A stretch of 64,000 nt of DNA from Pleurotus ostreatus/Saccharomyces cerevisiae fusant (taxonomy: Eukaryota; Opisthokonta), in the NCBI GenBank assembly GCA_024196135.1, contig JAMQCK010000005.1, positions 186,001-250,000 of the forward strand, given 5' to 3'. The notes under the pieces are model-generated. The model made no database searches, was not told the origin of the DNA, and saw nothing but the letters and a program-made list of their open reading frames with translations. Positions 21,416 through 34,029 of the stretch are shown piece after piece. Position numbers and translations under genes: made by a program. Position 1 is the first letter of the stretch; each line of letters begins with the position of its first letter.

Positions 21416-23801
21416 ATGCCCAATGCAACGCCCAGCAACCAAGTCGCGCTCGCCAACCGCAATCGGGTCGCGACCACAAATGCCCGCAACAATCGCCAAG
21501 TAGTCCCCGCCTTCCTTCAGAAGCTCCATGAGTGCGTGGCCGTCCTCACCTCCCGAATCATCACTGACAAGCCGCAGAATGGTCAACGATCCCAAAAACG
21601 AAGCCCTCATTCGCTGGTCGGACTCGGGCGACTCGTTCTTCGTCCTCGACCACGAACGTTTCGCCCGCGAAGTCCTCGGCCGATGGTTCAAACACCAGAA
21701 CTTCTCCTCCTTCGTCCGCCAGCTGAACATGTACGGCTTCCACAAGGTCCAGCACCTCCAGCAGGGCACCCTGCGCTCCTCGGAGACCGACGGCAACGAG
21801 TTCTGGAACTTCGCCCACCCCAACTTCCTCCGTGGCCGCAGCGACCTCCTCGCCCTCATCCAGCGCAAGAAGCAGGCACAGAACTCGGATGGGGAGGGCG
21901 CCGGCCAGGAGGTCGGCACCTCAGGCGCCAACGGTCAGCAGGTACAGCTTGATATCAGCGGTATCGTCGCCGGCCTCGCTGCTATCAAACGGCATCAAGA
22001 CATGATTTCCAGCGAGCTCACGCACCTTCGCGAAAACAACAACTTGCTCTGGCAGGAGGCGATGGAGGCGCGCGCCCGGGCCAAGAAGCAGCAGGACACG
22101 ATCAATCGCATCGTCAAGTTCCTCGCTGGCATCTTCGGCAACCACAACGCGCGCTCCAAGCATGAGGAGGAGGAAGCTGAAGGGGGCGCTGGCGGCTCTC
22201 GAGATGGAGGGCCGGGCGCCATTGTCCCTCACTCGGTGATGTCTCACATGAACGCTACGGTCCCGCAAATGCAGCGCTTGATGATCGAAGATACTCGTCC
22301 GTACAATAGCGTTGACATTGAGGAGGTCGAGGACGACGAGCAGCATTCATCGTCAAAGGGGAAGCAGAGGGAGTACACGACAGGTCAGCCGCCGCCGACC
22401 CACTTAAATACGTTTGCTGAACCAGAAGATTCCACAGGCTACAGGGTAGAAACTCCACCGGCTTCGTCCGCTTCAGTAGCGCCTGTCAGCCCCGCTGCCA
22501 CCGAAGGTTCACCTTTCTTCCAATACTCCTCCGGACCGAGCCCAGCTCCATCGAGCTCGACCTCGTCCGCCAACACCGCCGCCGTCGCTGCCAACTCCCC
22601 GTCACCTGTCCTTTCATCCCGTCATGCGACACCTCCCGCCGCCTCCTCTCCGTCCGTTGAGAAACAGCAACAACACCACCAGCAACTTGTGTCGTCGGCG
22701 CGCACACCTCCATATCACCCCTCGGCGTCGCCGGGCCCGCCCAATGCGGCGATCAACCCGGACGACTTCCAAACCCTTTTCAATAACCTGTCCCCCGCCC
22801 AAATCAACTCCTTCATGACCAACCTCCCGAACGTCTTTGGGGCAGGCTCGACGTCACCTGGGCCATCCTTCGCAGGGTCGGCGGCGGACTTCAACCGCAC
22901 AGGCGCTGATGGGATGCCGTCCTATCCGACAGGGCATGGCTCGTTCGGCAACGACGCGACCATGAACGGCATGGGAGGGGTTGAAGGCCTTCTCTCTTTC
23001 GACCCCTCGACACCGGGCGGGTATGGAGATGGGATGGACTATGATACGTATCACGCGGGCTACGGCTACGGTGCCAGCGGGTTCGCAGATTCCTCCCAAC
23101 CCACCGCGTTTATTAACGAGCCGAGCGCCTTCATCAGCGGTTCTGACCAAGCGACCGGGCAATCGCAGCACGCTGTCGCACAGGGTGGCCCGCCCTTGCC
23201 CAACTGGCAGGCTGCTGAAGACATCGAGCGCGATGTGTCGGCGTTGAATGCGAAGATCAACACATTGATTGAGAAGTTCGGCTTCGACCCAGAGAAGTTA
23301 ACACAGTACTCATCGCCGAGTGACAGCACTTCGCCTTCTGTCACGCACGCTCAACCCGTCGCGCAAGCGATAGCCTCGCCGTGGTCAGCAAATGCCCAGC
23401 TGCCGACGCGGCCGCCCCTCTCGACATCCTCGGATAAGCCGGCGTCGATGGGCAGGGCTAGCCACCCCATCCTGCCCCCCTCTGCGATGGCGACGGAGCC
23501 TCTCCCGGCCCCGCTGGACGCCCTAACGCCCAATCTCACTGCCCCGGCGGACTTCGACTTCACCGAGTTCCTGAGCAAGTACGTCTCGGGCGTCGAAGGC
23601 GCCCAGGACAACAACGCGCTCATGGACGAGGTCATGTCCAACGCCGGCGACTCGACGGGCCAGCCGGCGCACATGGAGGACCAGTCGACGAGCGCGCCGC
23701 GCGGCAACGGGAGGAAGCGCAAGTCCGACGCGATGCCGCCGATGCCCGACCTCACGGAGCCGCCGAAGAAGGGTGGAAAGCGGCGCAGGGGAGGCGCCTA
23801 G
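21416..23801 (+). CDS. HSF1: Heat shock transcription factor Hsf1, 779 aa
   Basis: Master activator of heat-shock genes, binding nGAAn arrays as a trimer. The winged-helix HSF DNA-binding domain runs from about residue 29 to 135: VPAFLQKLHEMVNDPKNEAL, then the recognition helix FSSFVRQLNMYGFHKV. A coiled-coil oligomerisation region follows (AIKRHQDMISSELTHLREN and onward through TINRIVKFLAGIFG). The rest is Ser/Pro/Gly-rich and disordered, with a second short heptad-like segment (VSALNAKINTLIEKFGFD). A C-terminal acidic-aromatic motif (DFDFTEFLSKYVSG) resembles an activation element, and the end is basic (KKGGKRRRGGA). Two exons: 21416-21531 and 21578-23801. The single intron splits the DNA-binding domain, and joining it restores the family sequence exactly, so the start at 21416 rather than the long downstream frame alone is correct. 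Confidence 0.96.
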
Positions 23802-24606
23802 GTAGATGAACATCAGGACGACGTCGCGATTGAACTCACCCGACCATGCTCTTCCCGTGCACTGCATCATTCACCAATGAACTATGTTAAGGCTCGAGCG
23901 AAGTCGACATCGCCCATCTAGTCGCAGACACGAGTTCACTCCTTCTCCAGCGTGCGCCTTTGTTTTTCGTCTGTTCATCCCTTCTCCCTTGCCCTGGTCT
24001 CCTCGTTTCCTGTATGCCTCTTACTGCGTCCCGCGTCCGTCGCGGTTCGTGACCGCTGCCTCGATCCCCATTCCTCATCGCTATGCTATGAACAACCTAT
24101 TGCTACTCTCACCCTTTCGCCTTTCTTGGTGGAACCGCGTTTGTGCTTGGGATTCCCTCTCGTTCCGAGTACCTTTACTTATGCCTTCAAGGGTAGTCTC
24201 CAGCCTATGTATCACGTCCGCTCTACGACTACACGGCCTACGTACCGTGCTTCGAATCTGTGTATTTCTACGGGATATCGTCTATTGTTCTCGCTTGTCT
24301 ATTCGTTATTACTGACTTGAAAATGTACCCTGTACTGCCTCGGTAGATGTCGAATCATGCTTTCGGACGCCTCTCTCGGACGCACTTGGAAGACCTGGCC
24401 AGTGGTGGCGCCTGGGAGGATTGGTGAGCGCGCTCCCATGACTCGAGCCATCGCTCCGTCAATACCGCAAAAATAGAAGACTTGTAGGTCCGAAACATCA
24501 TCGCGGGTTAAGGATAACCAGAGGCGCGCTTAGCGAGCCCCCGCGCTCGCTGCCTCGCCAGCCCTCCTCTCTCTTGCCGACCACCACCACCGTGACGCCC
24601 GGCAGC
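23802..24606. other. Spacer between HSF1 and the MFS carrier gene
   Basis: About 800 bases with no recognisable gene; open frames on both strands are short and pyrimidine-rich on the plus strand. It should contain the HSF1 terminator region and the promoter of the MFS gene. Confidence 0.5.
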
Positions 24607-27086
24607 ATGTTGCCCAGCAGTGCCGATGCGAAGGATGCCAAGTCCGCCGACGTGACTGAGGCGGAGGTCCCGGTGGCGCAGACCCCGCGCCCGGAGACGA
24701 ACATGGAGGGCCTGGCGGTGAGGTCCGTCGAGGAGATTCACGAGCCCATAGACCCGCGCTTCCACCTGACGTCCGAGCTCGACCTCCCCGCGCACAACTT
24801 TCCGCATCACCACCATGGTCATGGGGAGGCGAGCGAGGAGACGACGGAGAAGACGTCGGGCGCCACCACCTCGACTCGCAGCGGGACCAAGGATCTCGAG
24901 GGCTTTGAGGAACCCCTGTACGTGAGTGCTTGGTTTGCACTGTATTTTCGTGCCCCGCAGGTGCCTTATCCCATCCCGCAGGTCGACTGGGAGGACGGCG
25001 ACCCTCGCAATCCGGTCAATTTCTCCAGGTGGGTTCCGCATCCCGCAAATGCCTCGGGCGCCGGTGGCACTGACGACTCACACGTTCCCAGGCGGAAGAA
25101 GTGGTTAATCACCGCGATGGGCGCCTTCTTCACCCTATCCTCTGGTAAGCAGCGCTCGTTGTCCGCTTTTGGGGCGCTATCTGAGGGGTTTTTGGGTAGC
25201 TGCGACTGCGGGGTCGTATAATATGGGCTTTGGGACGATGTTGCAGGATATTAAGGCGACTCAGCTGCAAGCGACGACGGGATTGAGCCTCTACGCCCTC
25301 GGATTTGGCGTAACGCCGCTCCTTACGTCGTCGTTCAGCGAGGAGCTCGGTCGACGTCCGTTGTACATCGGCAGTGGCATCATGTACACCTTGATGTACC
25401 TCATGGTCGCTGAGTGAGCATCTTCTGTTCACAAATTCGTTGCCAGTTCACTCAACCATTTTTGCAGGGCAAAAAATATAGAGACGGTCCTCATCGCTCG
25501 CTTTCTACAGGGCGCAGCAGGATCTACCGGTTCGGTGAGTCTGGTGCGATTCGGACGGCAAGCCGTGGAAGCTTACATCTTCTCCTCTACAGACGATGGT
25601 TGGGGGTACGATTGCTGATATTTGGCCCGCCGCTGAGTAAGTCTCGATGCTCTATACGCCTTTCGAAGCCTGTCTAACCTCAGTTGACAGGCGTGGCATC
25701 CCTATGGCCCTCTTCTCCATCGCAGCCATCGGCGGTACAGGTCTTGGTCCCGTGGCCTCTGGCTGGATAGAGATGAACCCGCACCTGGGGTGGCGATGGA
25801 TCCAGTGGATCCAGATGATGTACGCCGCTGCTCAGGTGGACACCTTTGTTCTAGCCTGCTGACATGAATTACAGAATTTCCGGCGTGTTTTTCTGCATCG
25901 TACCTTTTGTGATGTCGGAAACGAGGAGTCCTGTCCTCCTTACGCGGCTTGCCAAGAAGCTGAGGAGGGAGACGGGAGACAAGCGCTACCGTGCGCGCAT
26001 AGAGGACGAGCGGGCGAGCCTGCGCCAGCTCATCTACATTTCTTGCACGCGGCCGATATGTGAGTGTTCGGAAGAGCCATTCGTTAGGGACATCGCTCAC
26101 GCCCACGCAGATCTTCTGCTCACCGAGCCTATCGTCATCGCGTTTAGCGTACGCCTTCGATTTACGTTCTCGGGACTCATCTCATTGTCTTTGACAGGCA
26201 TGGGTCGGTTTCGCTTGGGGAATTCTCTATTGCTTGATCGAGTAGGTTTCTGGTCATTTTGTGGCAACGTACGGTTGACTCACCTTGAAATTCAGATCCA
26301 TCTCGGGCGTCTTCAGGGATGTGCATGGATTCACTGTCGGCCAAGTCGGGACGGTCTTCGCAGCCATGCCTATAGGCGCTACCATCGGATGGGCAATTAA
26401 TCTCTATCAGGAGCGTCTGTACAGGTAAGTATGGCGCGCGTTCTCGTCACTCGGGCCGACTTTCTGACTGCGATCTCACAGGAAGTACTTCCCTGTACGA
26501 GGCGCAGATGCTAGGCTATACTCTGCATGTGGCGCAGCGGTTCTTCTGCCGATAGCCATGTTCATTTACGCGTGGTGCGCCTACCCGACGATAACATGGG
26601 TTGCGCAGGCGATTGGCATCGTGCTGTTCACCACGGCCGCCTTCGTGATCTACAACGGCGTCTTCTCATATCTCGCCGATTGGTCAGTCTCCTTGACGTC
26701 GTGCCATAATTTTCTTGCTGACCCTAGCCTAGTTATGGCCCGTTCGCGTCGTCGGCACTTGCAGGCCAAAGTCTTGCGAGTATGTCTATTGCAGGACTTC
26801 GCGAAGGCGCCAAATGCTAACCACCTGCAGGAAACCTCATGGGCTTCGCCTTCCCGTTGTTCACGACACAAATGTTTGACGCCCTCGGGTACCGATGGGG
26901 GAACACACTCTTCGCCCTTGTTGCGGTCGTTCTGATGCCGATACCTTTCGTGAGTTCAAGTACCAATACACGGCGCATTCTGGCTGACGGAGCTCGCCAT
27001 AGATACTACTATTCTGGGGCCCTAAAATTCGCAGGAGCAGCAAGTTCTCGCGGATGGTGTTGGAGCAACAAGCTGCTGGGAAGTAG
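24607..27086 (+). CDS. MFS carrier of the DHA1 drug:H+ antiporter / Tpo1-like family, 571 aa
   Basis: A twelve-helix plasma-membrane exporter, probably for polyamines, drugs or small organics. Landmarks: a long acidic N-terminus with a His-rich patch (HHHHGHG), the pre-helix motif DWEDGDPRNPVNFSRRKKW, and motif A-like LGRRPLYIGSG. Further on come IARFLQGAAGSTGSTMVGGT, the loop MSETRSPVLLTRLAKKLR that is typical of this family, and GFAFPLFTTQMFDALGYRWG near the end. Fifteen exons: 24607-24921, 24982-25028, 25092-25144, 25200-25413, 25468-25534, 25593-25636, 25691-25819, 25875-26059, 26111-26148, 26198-26241, 26296-26424, 26482-26682, 26733-26779, 26831-26949, 27003-27086. All phases agree. An alternative acceptor at 24960 would add seven residues. 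SF3b2 starts 241 bases downstream on the same strand. Confidence 0.93.
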
Positions 27087-27327
27087 GCATAGTACAGCGC
27101 TTAGACCGTCTCGACGCCGCAGATCTACGAAGGGGAGATTTAGACACCATGTACATTGCTTTAGATACGTCTCAACGCCAGGCTATGACTTTAGAGGACC
27201 AGTTTCCTGCCAGCATGAGCGTCAAGTCCGAAAGTCGAACAAGGACCGTGCGTTTGCCAGATATCGGAATTCCTTCCCACGCCTTCCTGCCTCTTACCGT
27301 CACCACGAATTTATCGGTCCACTCGTC

Positions 27328-29457
27328 ATGGTCGCCCAAGTCGAGGTCGAGTCCGCTCCCAACGGCGTTAATGGCGTCAATGGCGCGGCGAAGTCTAAAA
27401 TCAAGTCCAAGAACCAGCTCAGGCGGTTGAAGGCGAAGCAGAAGAAAACGGAGACTCAAAGCGCGCCTGTGCGTTCCCTTCGGTTCTGAGCGGTGCACGG
27501 GCTCACTACAATGGTAACTTCTCTAGGCCACCAATGGCAAGGGCGATGCTCATGAGCACGAAGACAAGGATGTCAAGATGGAGGACGCGACGCAGCCGGA
27601 TAACGCCAATGTTGAGTACGTGTCTGAGCAGCTGGATAGCAGCGTCCTCGGGGCATTCTCCGACGTTTTTGCCAAGTTCCGTCCACCGCCTGAAGCGGAG
27701 ACAACGGTGCGTGGCTATAACTCTCACATAATGCACGTCTCACCCTCCCTAGGTCACGTCGACAGAACCAACGAAAGGCGAAGTCATCTATTCCGATGAT
27801 GACATGGCCTCGGAGGGGGACTCGGACGCGGAGGAGAAGAAACCGTTATCGAAGAAGAAACAGCGCAAGATGAACCGCCTGACTGTCGCGGAGCTCAAGC
27901 AGGTCGTCAAGAAGCCCGAAGTTGTCGAATGGACGGACGTCACGGCAGCAGACCCACGATTACTGTTGCATATGAAGAGCTACCGGAATACCGTCCCCAT
28001 TCCCGTACACTGGAGTGCTAAGCGTGATTACCTCCAGGGTAAGCGCGGTATCGAGAAGCCTCCTTTTCAGCTCCCCTCGTACATCGCGGACACCGGTATC
28101 GCGACGATGCGCGACGCGGTCAAGGAGAAGGAGGCGAACATGTCGTTGAAGGCAAAGACGCGCGAGCGTGTACAACCGAAGATGGGCAAGATCGACATCG
28201 ACTACCAAAAGTTGCACGACGCTTTCTTCAAGTTTCAGACGAAGCCCCCAGTGACAGGCTTTGGTGAAATGTGCGTGGTCTTTTGCGTGCTTGAATATCA
28301 TTTCTGACTCGCCTCCGTTAGGTACTACGAGGGCAAAGAATTTGAGACGTCGTTGAAGGAGAAGCGACCAGGAGATCTATCACCAGAGCTCGTCGAAGCA
28401 CTCTCAATACCTCCATTAGCACCTCCGCCATGGCTTATCAGCATGCAGCGGTTCGGTCCACCTCCCAGCTACCCGACTCTCCGCATACCTGGTCTCAATG
28501 CACCGATCCCCGAAGGGTGAGTCGTCCAGCGAATCTGTCCGATCACATCGCTCACGTTGTATACAGTGCGCAGTGGGGTTTCCATCCTGGTGGATGGGGC
28601 AAGCCGCCTTTGGACGAGTATAATCGTCCGTTATATGGCGATGTCTTCGGTGTGTTGCCGAAGGTCAATGACAGTGCGGTATGTAATCTGTTTTTATTGC
28701 GATGAGCGTGCGCTCATGCTCGTTTAGGGCGGGGAGCCAGTGGACAAAGAGCCATGGGGAGAACTGGAGCCCGAAGAGGGTAAGTCTACGTTGACTCGTC
28801 GATTGCTTGCTGCTCACCTACATCACAGAAGACGAAGAGGAGGAAGAGGACGAGTCCGAGGAAGAAGAAGAAGAGGAGGAAGCTGCTGCGCCCATGGACG
28901 GTATACAGACCCCGTCGGGATTGGAGACACCGTCTGGTATGGCGAGTGTCGTGTCGTCGGTCCCGGGTGGTCTGGAGACGCCCGACTTCTTGGAGCTGCG
29001 CAAGAACACTGGAAGGCCAGCAGTGGCCGATGCCGTCGAGACTGGCCCGCGGTCATTGTACCAGGTCGTGCCCGAGAAGCAGACCAACGTTCGCGGCCTC
29101 ATGGGCAGCGAGCGAGGTTACGATGTCAGCGCAGTCGCCGGTGCCGCAATACCTGTTCTCGGCGACGAGCGTGGGCAGAAGGTAAGCCTGGACTTTGGCT
29201 GATCCGTGCACGGGTACTGATTGTCTTTGTAGCGCAAGAACGGCGTGGACGTCTCGATCGATGCCGAACAACTGGAAGGCATGTCGACGGAGGACCTCCA
29301 GCGCAAGTACAACGAGCACTCTCGTGGTGGTGTCCATGTACCAGGTGCGGGCCGCAGCGAGGACTTCTCCGACATGGTCGCGAAGGAGTCGGCAAAGAGG
29401 AAGCAAAAGGCGGAGACCGACAGAGACAGGAAGAAGGGCAAGGAGTTCAAGTTCTAG
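27328..29457 (+). CDS. CUS1: Splicing factor SF3b subunit 2 (Cus1/SAP145), 591 aa
   Basis: Part of the SF3b complex of U2 snRNP, needed for branch-site recognition; partner of SF3b4/Hsh49. The central DUF382/PSP region is clear: LTVAELKQVVKKPEVVEWTD, DPRLLLHMKSYRNTVPIPVH, HWSAKRDYLQGKRGIEKPPF, then the PSP-domain part WLISMQRFGPPPSYPTLRIP and HPGGWGKPPLDEYNRPLYGD. A poly-Glu/Asp stretch (about residues 400-415) and a Lys-rich C-terminus (KRKQKAETDRDRKKGKEFKF) complete it. Exons: 27328-27468, 27527-27706, 27753-28270, 28322-28516, 28567-28678, 28728-28779, 28829-29181, 29233-29457, all in phase. Length is near the fungal norm of about 590-600. Confidence 0.95.
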
Positions 29458-30175
29458 GTTGGGTTATCCACCGGTGTTGCCCTTTTCGTCATCTTGTTCT
29501 GCTATTTTGTGCTTTCTTATTGTATATTGCCCGACAGCAGGGACACCACTTTGCTGGTAATCTTACCGCACCCATCTTGTGAATGCGCCCACTTCGGAGC
29601 GAGTGCTGCTACATGTTCAAGAGCAAAGTGCTGGACTAAAGTAGGGGGACTGGAGAGGTCATTCTGATACCACCGCAGCCTAATCCCATAGCGCGACCCA
29701 AGTTGATTGCGATTGTTGTCATCTTTTGGATACCGGGTGAGCGAACGCGCCGCTGGCTCACCTCGTTTTGCGCTTGCTGAAGGGATGTACGTTACAGGCG
29801 CAGGTCGTTCCTGCACACCTGTCGACGAAGGCTGCCAGACTGCGACACTGCCGGTGGCCGTCGTACGGCCGTTGCCAAGCAGCGCGCAGGCGGGGTGTGC
29901 ATACCGGCCCAGTCTCATAGTACACTGTACAGGTAGGCCCTCCGCCTAGCAAGGTGCCTTACTCAGCGGCCCCGCCGAACACGTTTCGCTCCTCGAGGGC
30001 GTTTATTTGGGAGGCGTAGGCCTCGGTGGCGCGGGTGTTAGGCGCGGGGAGGGGGAAGTATAAAGGATCCCTGAGGGCGTTGTCAGTCTTTACTATCCGC
30101 CTTACGTTCTCTCGGCAGCGTTTGCTGTATATCCCCTCCGCTCCCTTCGTCAACTCTCCTTCACTCTCATCGACG
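29458..30175. other. Spacer between SF3b2 and the RlpA-like gene
   Basis: About 700 bases without a gene. The right end carries a TATA box listed separately. A pyrimidine-rich leader (30130-30170, CTCCCTTCGTCAACTCTCC-like) precedes the next start codon, as in many strongly expressed fungal genes. Confidence 0.5.
30059..30066 (+). promoter_or_regulatory. TATA box of the RlpA-like gene
   Basis: TATAAAGG lies 110 bases upstream of the ATG at 30176, followed by a pyrimidine-rich leader. Position and sequence fit a core promoter; not proven. Confidence 0.6.
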
Positions 30176-30835
30176 ATGTTGTTCACCAAGGCGCTTTTCA
30201 CGATCTTTAGCTTTGCGCTCGTTGCGACGGCGCTTCCCACCTCTGATATGGAGGGTGAAGGTATCGCTTTTCTGCTCTCGTCCTTTGATACAGAAGCTCA
30301 CCATCGCTCAGTCGCAGTCAACAACTCTACGCTGGTCGACACCGACAACCTCCACGAGCTCGCCACGGCCGCGATCAAGGGCAAAGGTGCGCTTACGTCC
30401 TACTCTCCAAGTACATCGAGATGTGCTCACTATCACTCAACCTGTCACCCTTAGCTACGTTCTACGACCCTAACGGCGGATACGGCGCGTGTGGCAAGAA
30501 GCTGAACAACAACGACATGATCGTGGCCCTCTCGTCCGATCGGTACCAGAACGGCGCGCATTGTACGTCCAGTCTCGTGTATATGGTCATATCGTCGTTG
30601 ACCATCTACCTCATGCAGGCCACAAGAAGCTCTGGGTGCGATGTAAGCGGCTTGCTTGCTCGATGACTAGATTCTCGCTCATCGCACTGCAGACAACGGC
30701 AAGAAGATTGCGGTCACCGTCGAGGACCTTTGCCCCGGCTGCCAGAAGAGCAGCCTCGACCTCTCCCGCGGCGCCTTCTCCAAGATCGCCAACCTCGACC
30801 TCGGCATCATCGACGTTGAGTGGTGGTTCGACTAG
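30176..30835 (+). CDS. Small secreted RlpA-like double-psi beta-barrel protein, 144 aa
   Basis: Related to barwin/expansin-like small secreted fungal proteins, thought to act in the cell wall or extracellularly; precise function unknown. A signal peptide is evident (FTKALFTIFSFALVATALP, residues 3-21). The mature part has the barrel motifs ATFYDPNGGYGACGKKLNNN and NGKKIAVTVEDLCPGCQKSS, followed by LDLSRGAFSKIANLDLGIID; it ends in EWWFD. Four Cys, consistent with two disulfides. Five exons: 30176-30260, 30312-30386, 30455-30562, 30619-30642, 30693-30835, in phase; the fourth exon is only 24 nt. Confidence 0.93.
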
Positions 30836-31563
30836 ACGCATCCTCGGGACGCCTGCGGCTCCTCGGGCTAATTTCTTGGTTTGTACGATTATCGCTTATC
30901 TATTGGTGTTCGGAAGGGCTGTGAGATAAAAGGGAAGGATATTTATTCGCGAACTCTTGTTGTATACCCGCTGCACTTGTACTTCTGCGAATACATGGGC
31001 GCGCTAGTTTGGAAGCAAGTCCGTGGATGTTGGGAGGATATCGTGAAACAAACCTCCGGGAAAATACCAGACTAAGATCGAGTATCTGCAAACCTTCTGC
31101 GGTGCTCTCAATATCGGGAGAGAGCTCGCAAGCCGGAGCCAATGATGTCGAGGGCAAAGTCCAACCTCGAAGTCTGAATCCGGCCATCAGACGCGTGCCC
31201 ATTGTTTTCCAAACATGCACCGGCTTCACTCAGCCGCCTCGTTTCGCCTCTTTGCCCCGTCCCCCATCGTCCCTCTTGACCTCCCGCGAAATAACCACGG
31301 CGAGGACGAACATCCAAGCCAACCTAATACTGAGAGATCCTGCATCCGGAGCTTGCATACGATACCCAGACATCAGCGTTGTCATCATTGAGCAATACAC
31401 GTATCAAGACCTCGAAGGGGTCCTATGTCTTCGTAGATCTCGATATCTACATTTTTGAAAGCGATAGACTGGTGCGTGTTGCTCTGTTTCGCCTGCAGAT
31501 CGTACGCTGAGATCCCGAAGCAATCCCAGCCGACTTGCGATCATTAGACCTCCACACGATACC
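30836..31563. other. Spacer between RlpA-like and TLDc genes
   Basis: No recognisable gene in about 730 bases. Open frames on both strands up to 149 codons look non-coding. The right part should be the promoter of the TLDc gene. Confidence 0.5.
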
Positions 31564-33748
31564 ATGGCCTCTGTAGCACCGACGGGTTCACAGGGTAGTG
31601 CTTGGGATGATGAAGCTGCATTCGACAAGTTTGCGACTCTGTTCTCGCCAGCCACACCCCGCGCGTCACCAACACCCGAGGGGAAGGCCGCAATGAACGC
31701 GCCGTCAGTCGCCCAGCGGAGACCTCCCCCAATCGCCACGTCCGACTCCGAGTTCGGCTCCTTCGTCACTGTGTCAGCCAACGAGGATCCGCTCTCCTTC
31801 ATGTCCGCCTCGCCGAGCGTGAGCACGCTCCCGCCACCGATCCAGCCCTCCGTCACGCCCAGGACACCTCAGGTGGCGGCTCATCCTGCAACTACGACAG
31901 GAAATGTCAAGCCGAATCATACCCGGGCCAACCCAAGTCTTGACTTCTTCGATGCATTCGGCCGGGAGGCGAAGGAAGCGTCCGAGCGGAACAAACGACA
32001 GGTCCTCGATGAACTCCTGCTGCACGACTCCGATCCATTATCTTTCCTGTCTTCCAAGCAGGATGAGGCGTCTACTCGACAGCCCACGTCGCTTGGACAG
32101 CCCTTCACCGATGCACCCACCACAACATCTCCCGGTGTGGATGCAGACGAGGAATTCGGCGAATTGCAATCCAGCGCGCCACCGTGCAGCAGTGTCACAT
32201 CCTTCGGCTCCTCATTGATTGACTTCGATCCTCTTGCCGACCCCGAGAAGCCGCCAGCACTCGCGGACGATGCTGCATCGACCTCCACCGGCCCACACCA
32301 CCATCACCATCACCACCACCATGTAGGCTCGCCGACAAGGCAGTCAACGCTCACACCTTCTACTCTTGCTCCGCCGCTCACCTCCTCGAGCTCTGTCTCG
32401 TCCAAACCTGCGACTCCAGCCATCGAACACCCGCCAGAGTTCCCGTTCCCTTCGAGTAGTCCGCCGCCGAGGTCGCAGTCCATGCAGACGCTCTCTGGTC
32501 TCTCGTCATCATGGCTTTCCACCATACGCGAACGCGGTCTCTCCTCCATACTCCCTGCGACGCACACGCGTCAGGCAACTGACCCTGGGCGCACACTAGC
32601 CGGCCATCCCAACCCTCACCCGCACACCCCAGGCCACACGCCCACGCAGCCCGTCACCATCACCCACAACACGCCCTTCACACCAACAGGCCCCGCGCAC
32701 TCCCCCTTCGCCGCGCACGTCTACATCCCACCGAGCGGGGCGCCCGGTTTCCGCGGCGAGGCGTACGACTGGGACAAGGGGTACTCCGTCGAGCTCGAGC
32801 GCGAGCTGCAGGCGTCGGGCGCGTCGTCGAGGGGTGTTAGTCGCTCGCCGCCGGGGACGGCGTCGAGTACGTCGTCGAGGGCGCCAGCGTCGGTGAGGGG
32901 CGTGTCCCCGAAGCCGCCAGAGCCGCCGGGCGAGGTGAAGCCGGCGACGGTGGACGATGTGATTCAGAAGAAGCTGGGTGGGGTGGTGTTGACGGGGCGG
33001 AATCCGAACACGGAGGTTGTGTTGACGAATGAGACGGCAGATTCGGTGCGTTCGCTGTTCGATGTAGGCGCTCGTGTGCTGAGTGTGTTGTGCAGATCCG
33101 ACCCTACCTACCCGCCCTCGCTAGGCTACCACGGACATGGACCCTGTTGTACTCCCTAGACCAGCATGGTATCTCGCTTGCGACGCTGTACCGCAAATGC
33201 GAGGCCGCACTCGATGCTCGAAGAACGTCCGGCAACAACACCGGTGCTCTGGTGGTCATCAAGGATGGCTCTGGGACCGTGTTCGGCGCTTGGGTCGGCG
33301 ATGGGATACACCCGAGTAAGGGTCAGGGATTTTATGGGAGCGGGGAGTCGTGAGTTGCATGCTTGACGGTCACTTGTTCGATGAGCTGACGGGTGCATAG
33401 GTTCCTGTGGAAGAAGGTCGAGGGTGGCAAGTGTCGCGTGTATAAGTGGACTGGCAAGAACAACTACGTGACGCTCTGCGAGCCCGAGTATATATCCTTT
33501 GGCGGAGGGTGAGTGTTCACACCCTGTCTTTCTTCGAAGCGCTCTCTCCGTACCCCCTTCCTCACCGCTGACCCTTGATTCCCAGAGACGGCCAGTACGG
33601 CATATACCTCGACGAGTCGCTATTTGATGGCTCCTCCGCGCGATGTCCGACATTCGACAACGACCCGCTTTGCTCGCCGGGCGCGCGGAAGGGTCGCGCG
33701 GTGCAGTTCGAGTGCGTAGGGTTGGAGGTGTGGGGTGTGGGGACCTAA
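31564..33748 (+). CDS. OXR1: TLDc-domain protein (OXR1 type), 674 aa
   Basis: TLDc proteins are linked to oxidation resistance and bind the vacuolar H+-ATPase; yeast Oxr1 promotes V-ATPase disassembly. The C-terminal 200 residues form the TLDc domain: SVRSLFDIRPYLPALARLPR, TWTLLYSLDQHGISLATLYR, GALVVIKDGSGTVFGAWVGD, SFLWKKVEGGKCRVYKWTG and the final GGGDGQYGIYLDESLFDGSS with RGRAV-like end. The N-terminal 450 residues are low complexity (Ser/Pro/Thr) and carry acidic FG motifs (EFGSF at 63-67, EFGEL at 197-201), repeated D-P-L-S-F motifs and a run of nine His (residues 245-253). Exons: 31564-33063, 33096-33349, 33401-33508, 33586-33748; the first intron is only 32 nt. It converges on the MDR gene, 281 bases away. 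Confidence 0.93.
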
Positions 33749-34029
33749 TGCGGAGCGCGTGGTGCATAGGCTTGACGGTATGGTGCCGAGGGGGAGGGGG
33801 TATGAAAGGTGGCCTTGGACGAAAGGATGTAGGCGGTTGAGGTGAACTCTTGCGGGCCCTCGGATGGTTGTTGTATTCTATGCATCTGTAACTTATTTGC
33901 TCTCTTCTCTCTTTCATTTGCACACGTTCGCCTAATATACAATTGACGATGGCCACGATTTGCATGCTTGGACACGCCGGGGTTTCTTATCGCCCTCGAT
34001 AGACGGATGCTCACTAAACCCAAGCTGTA

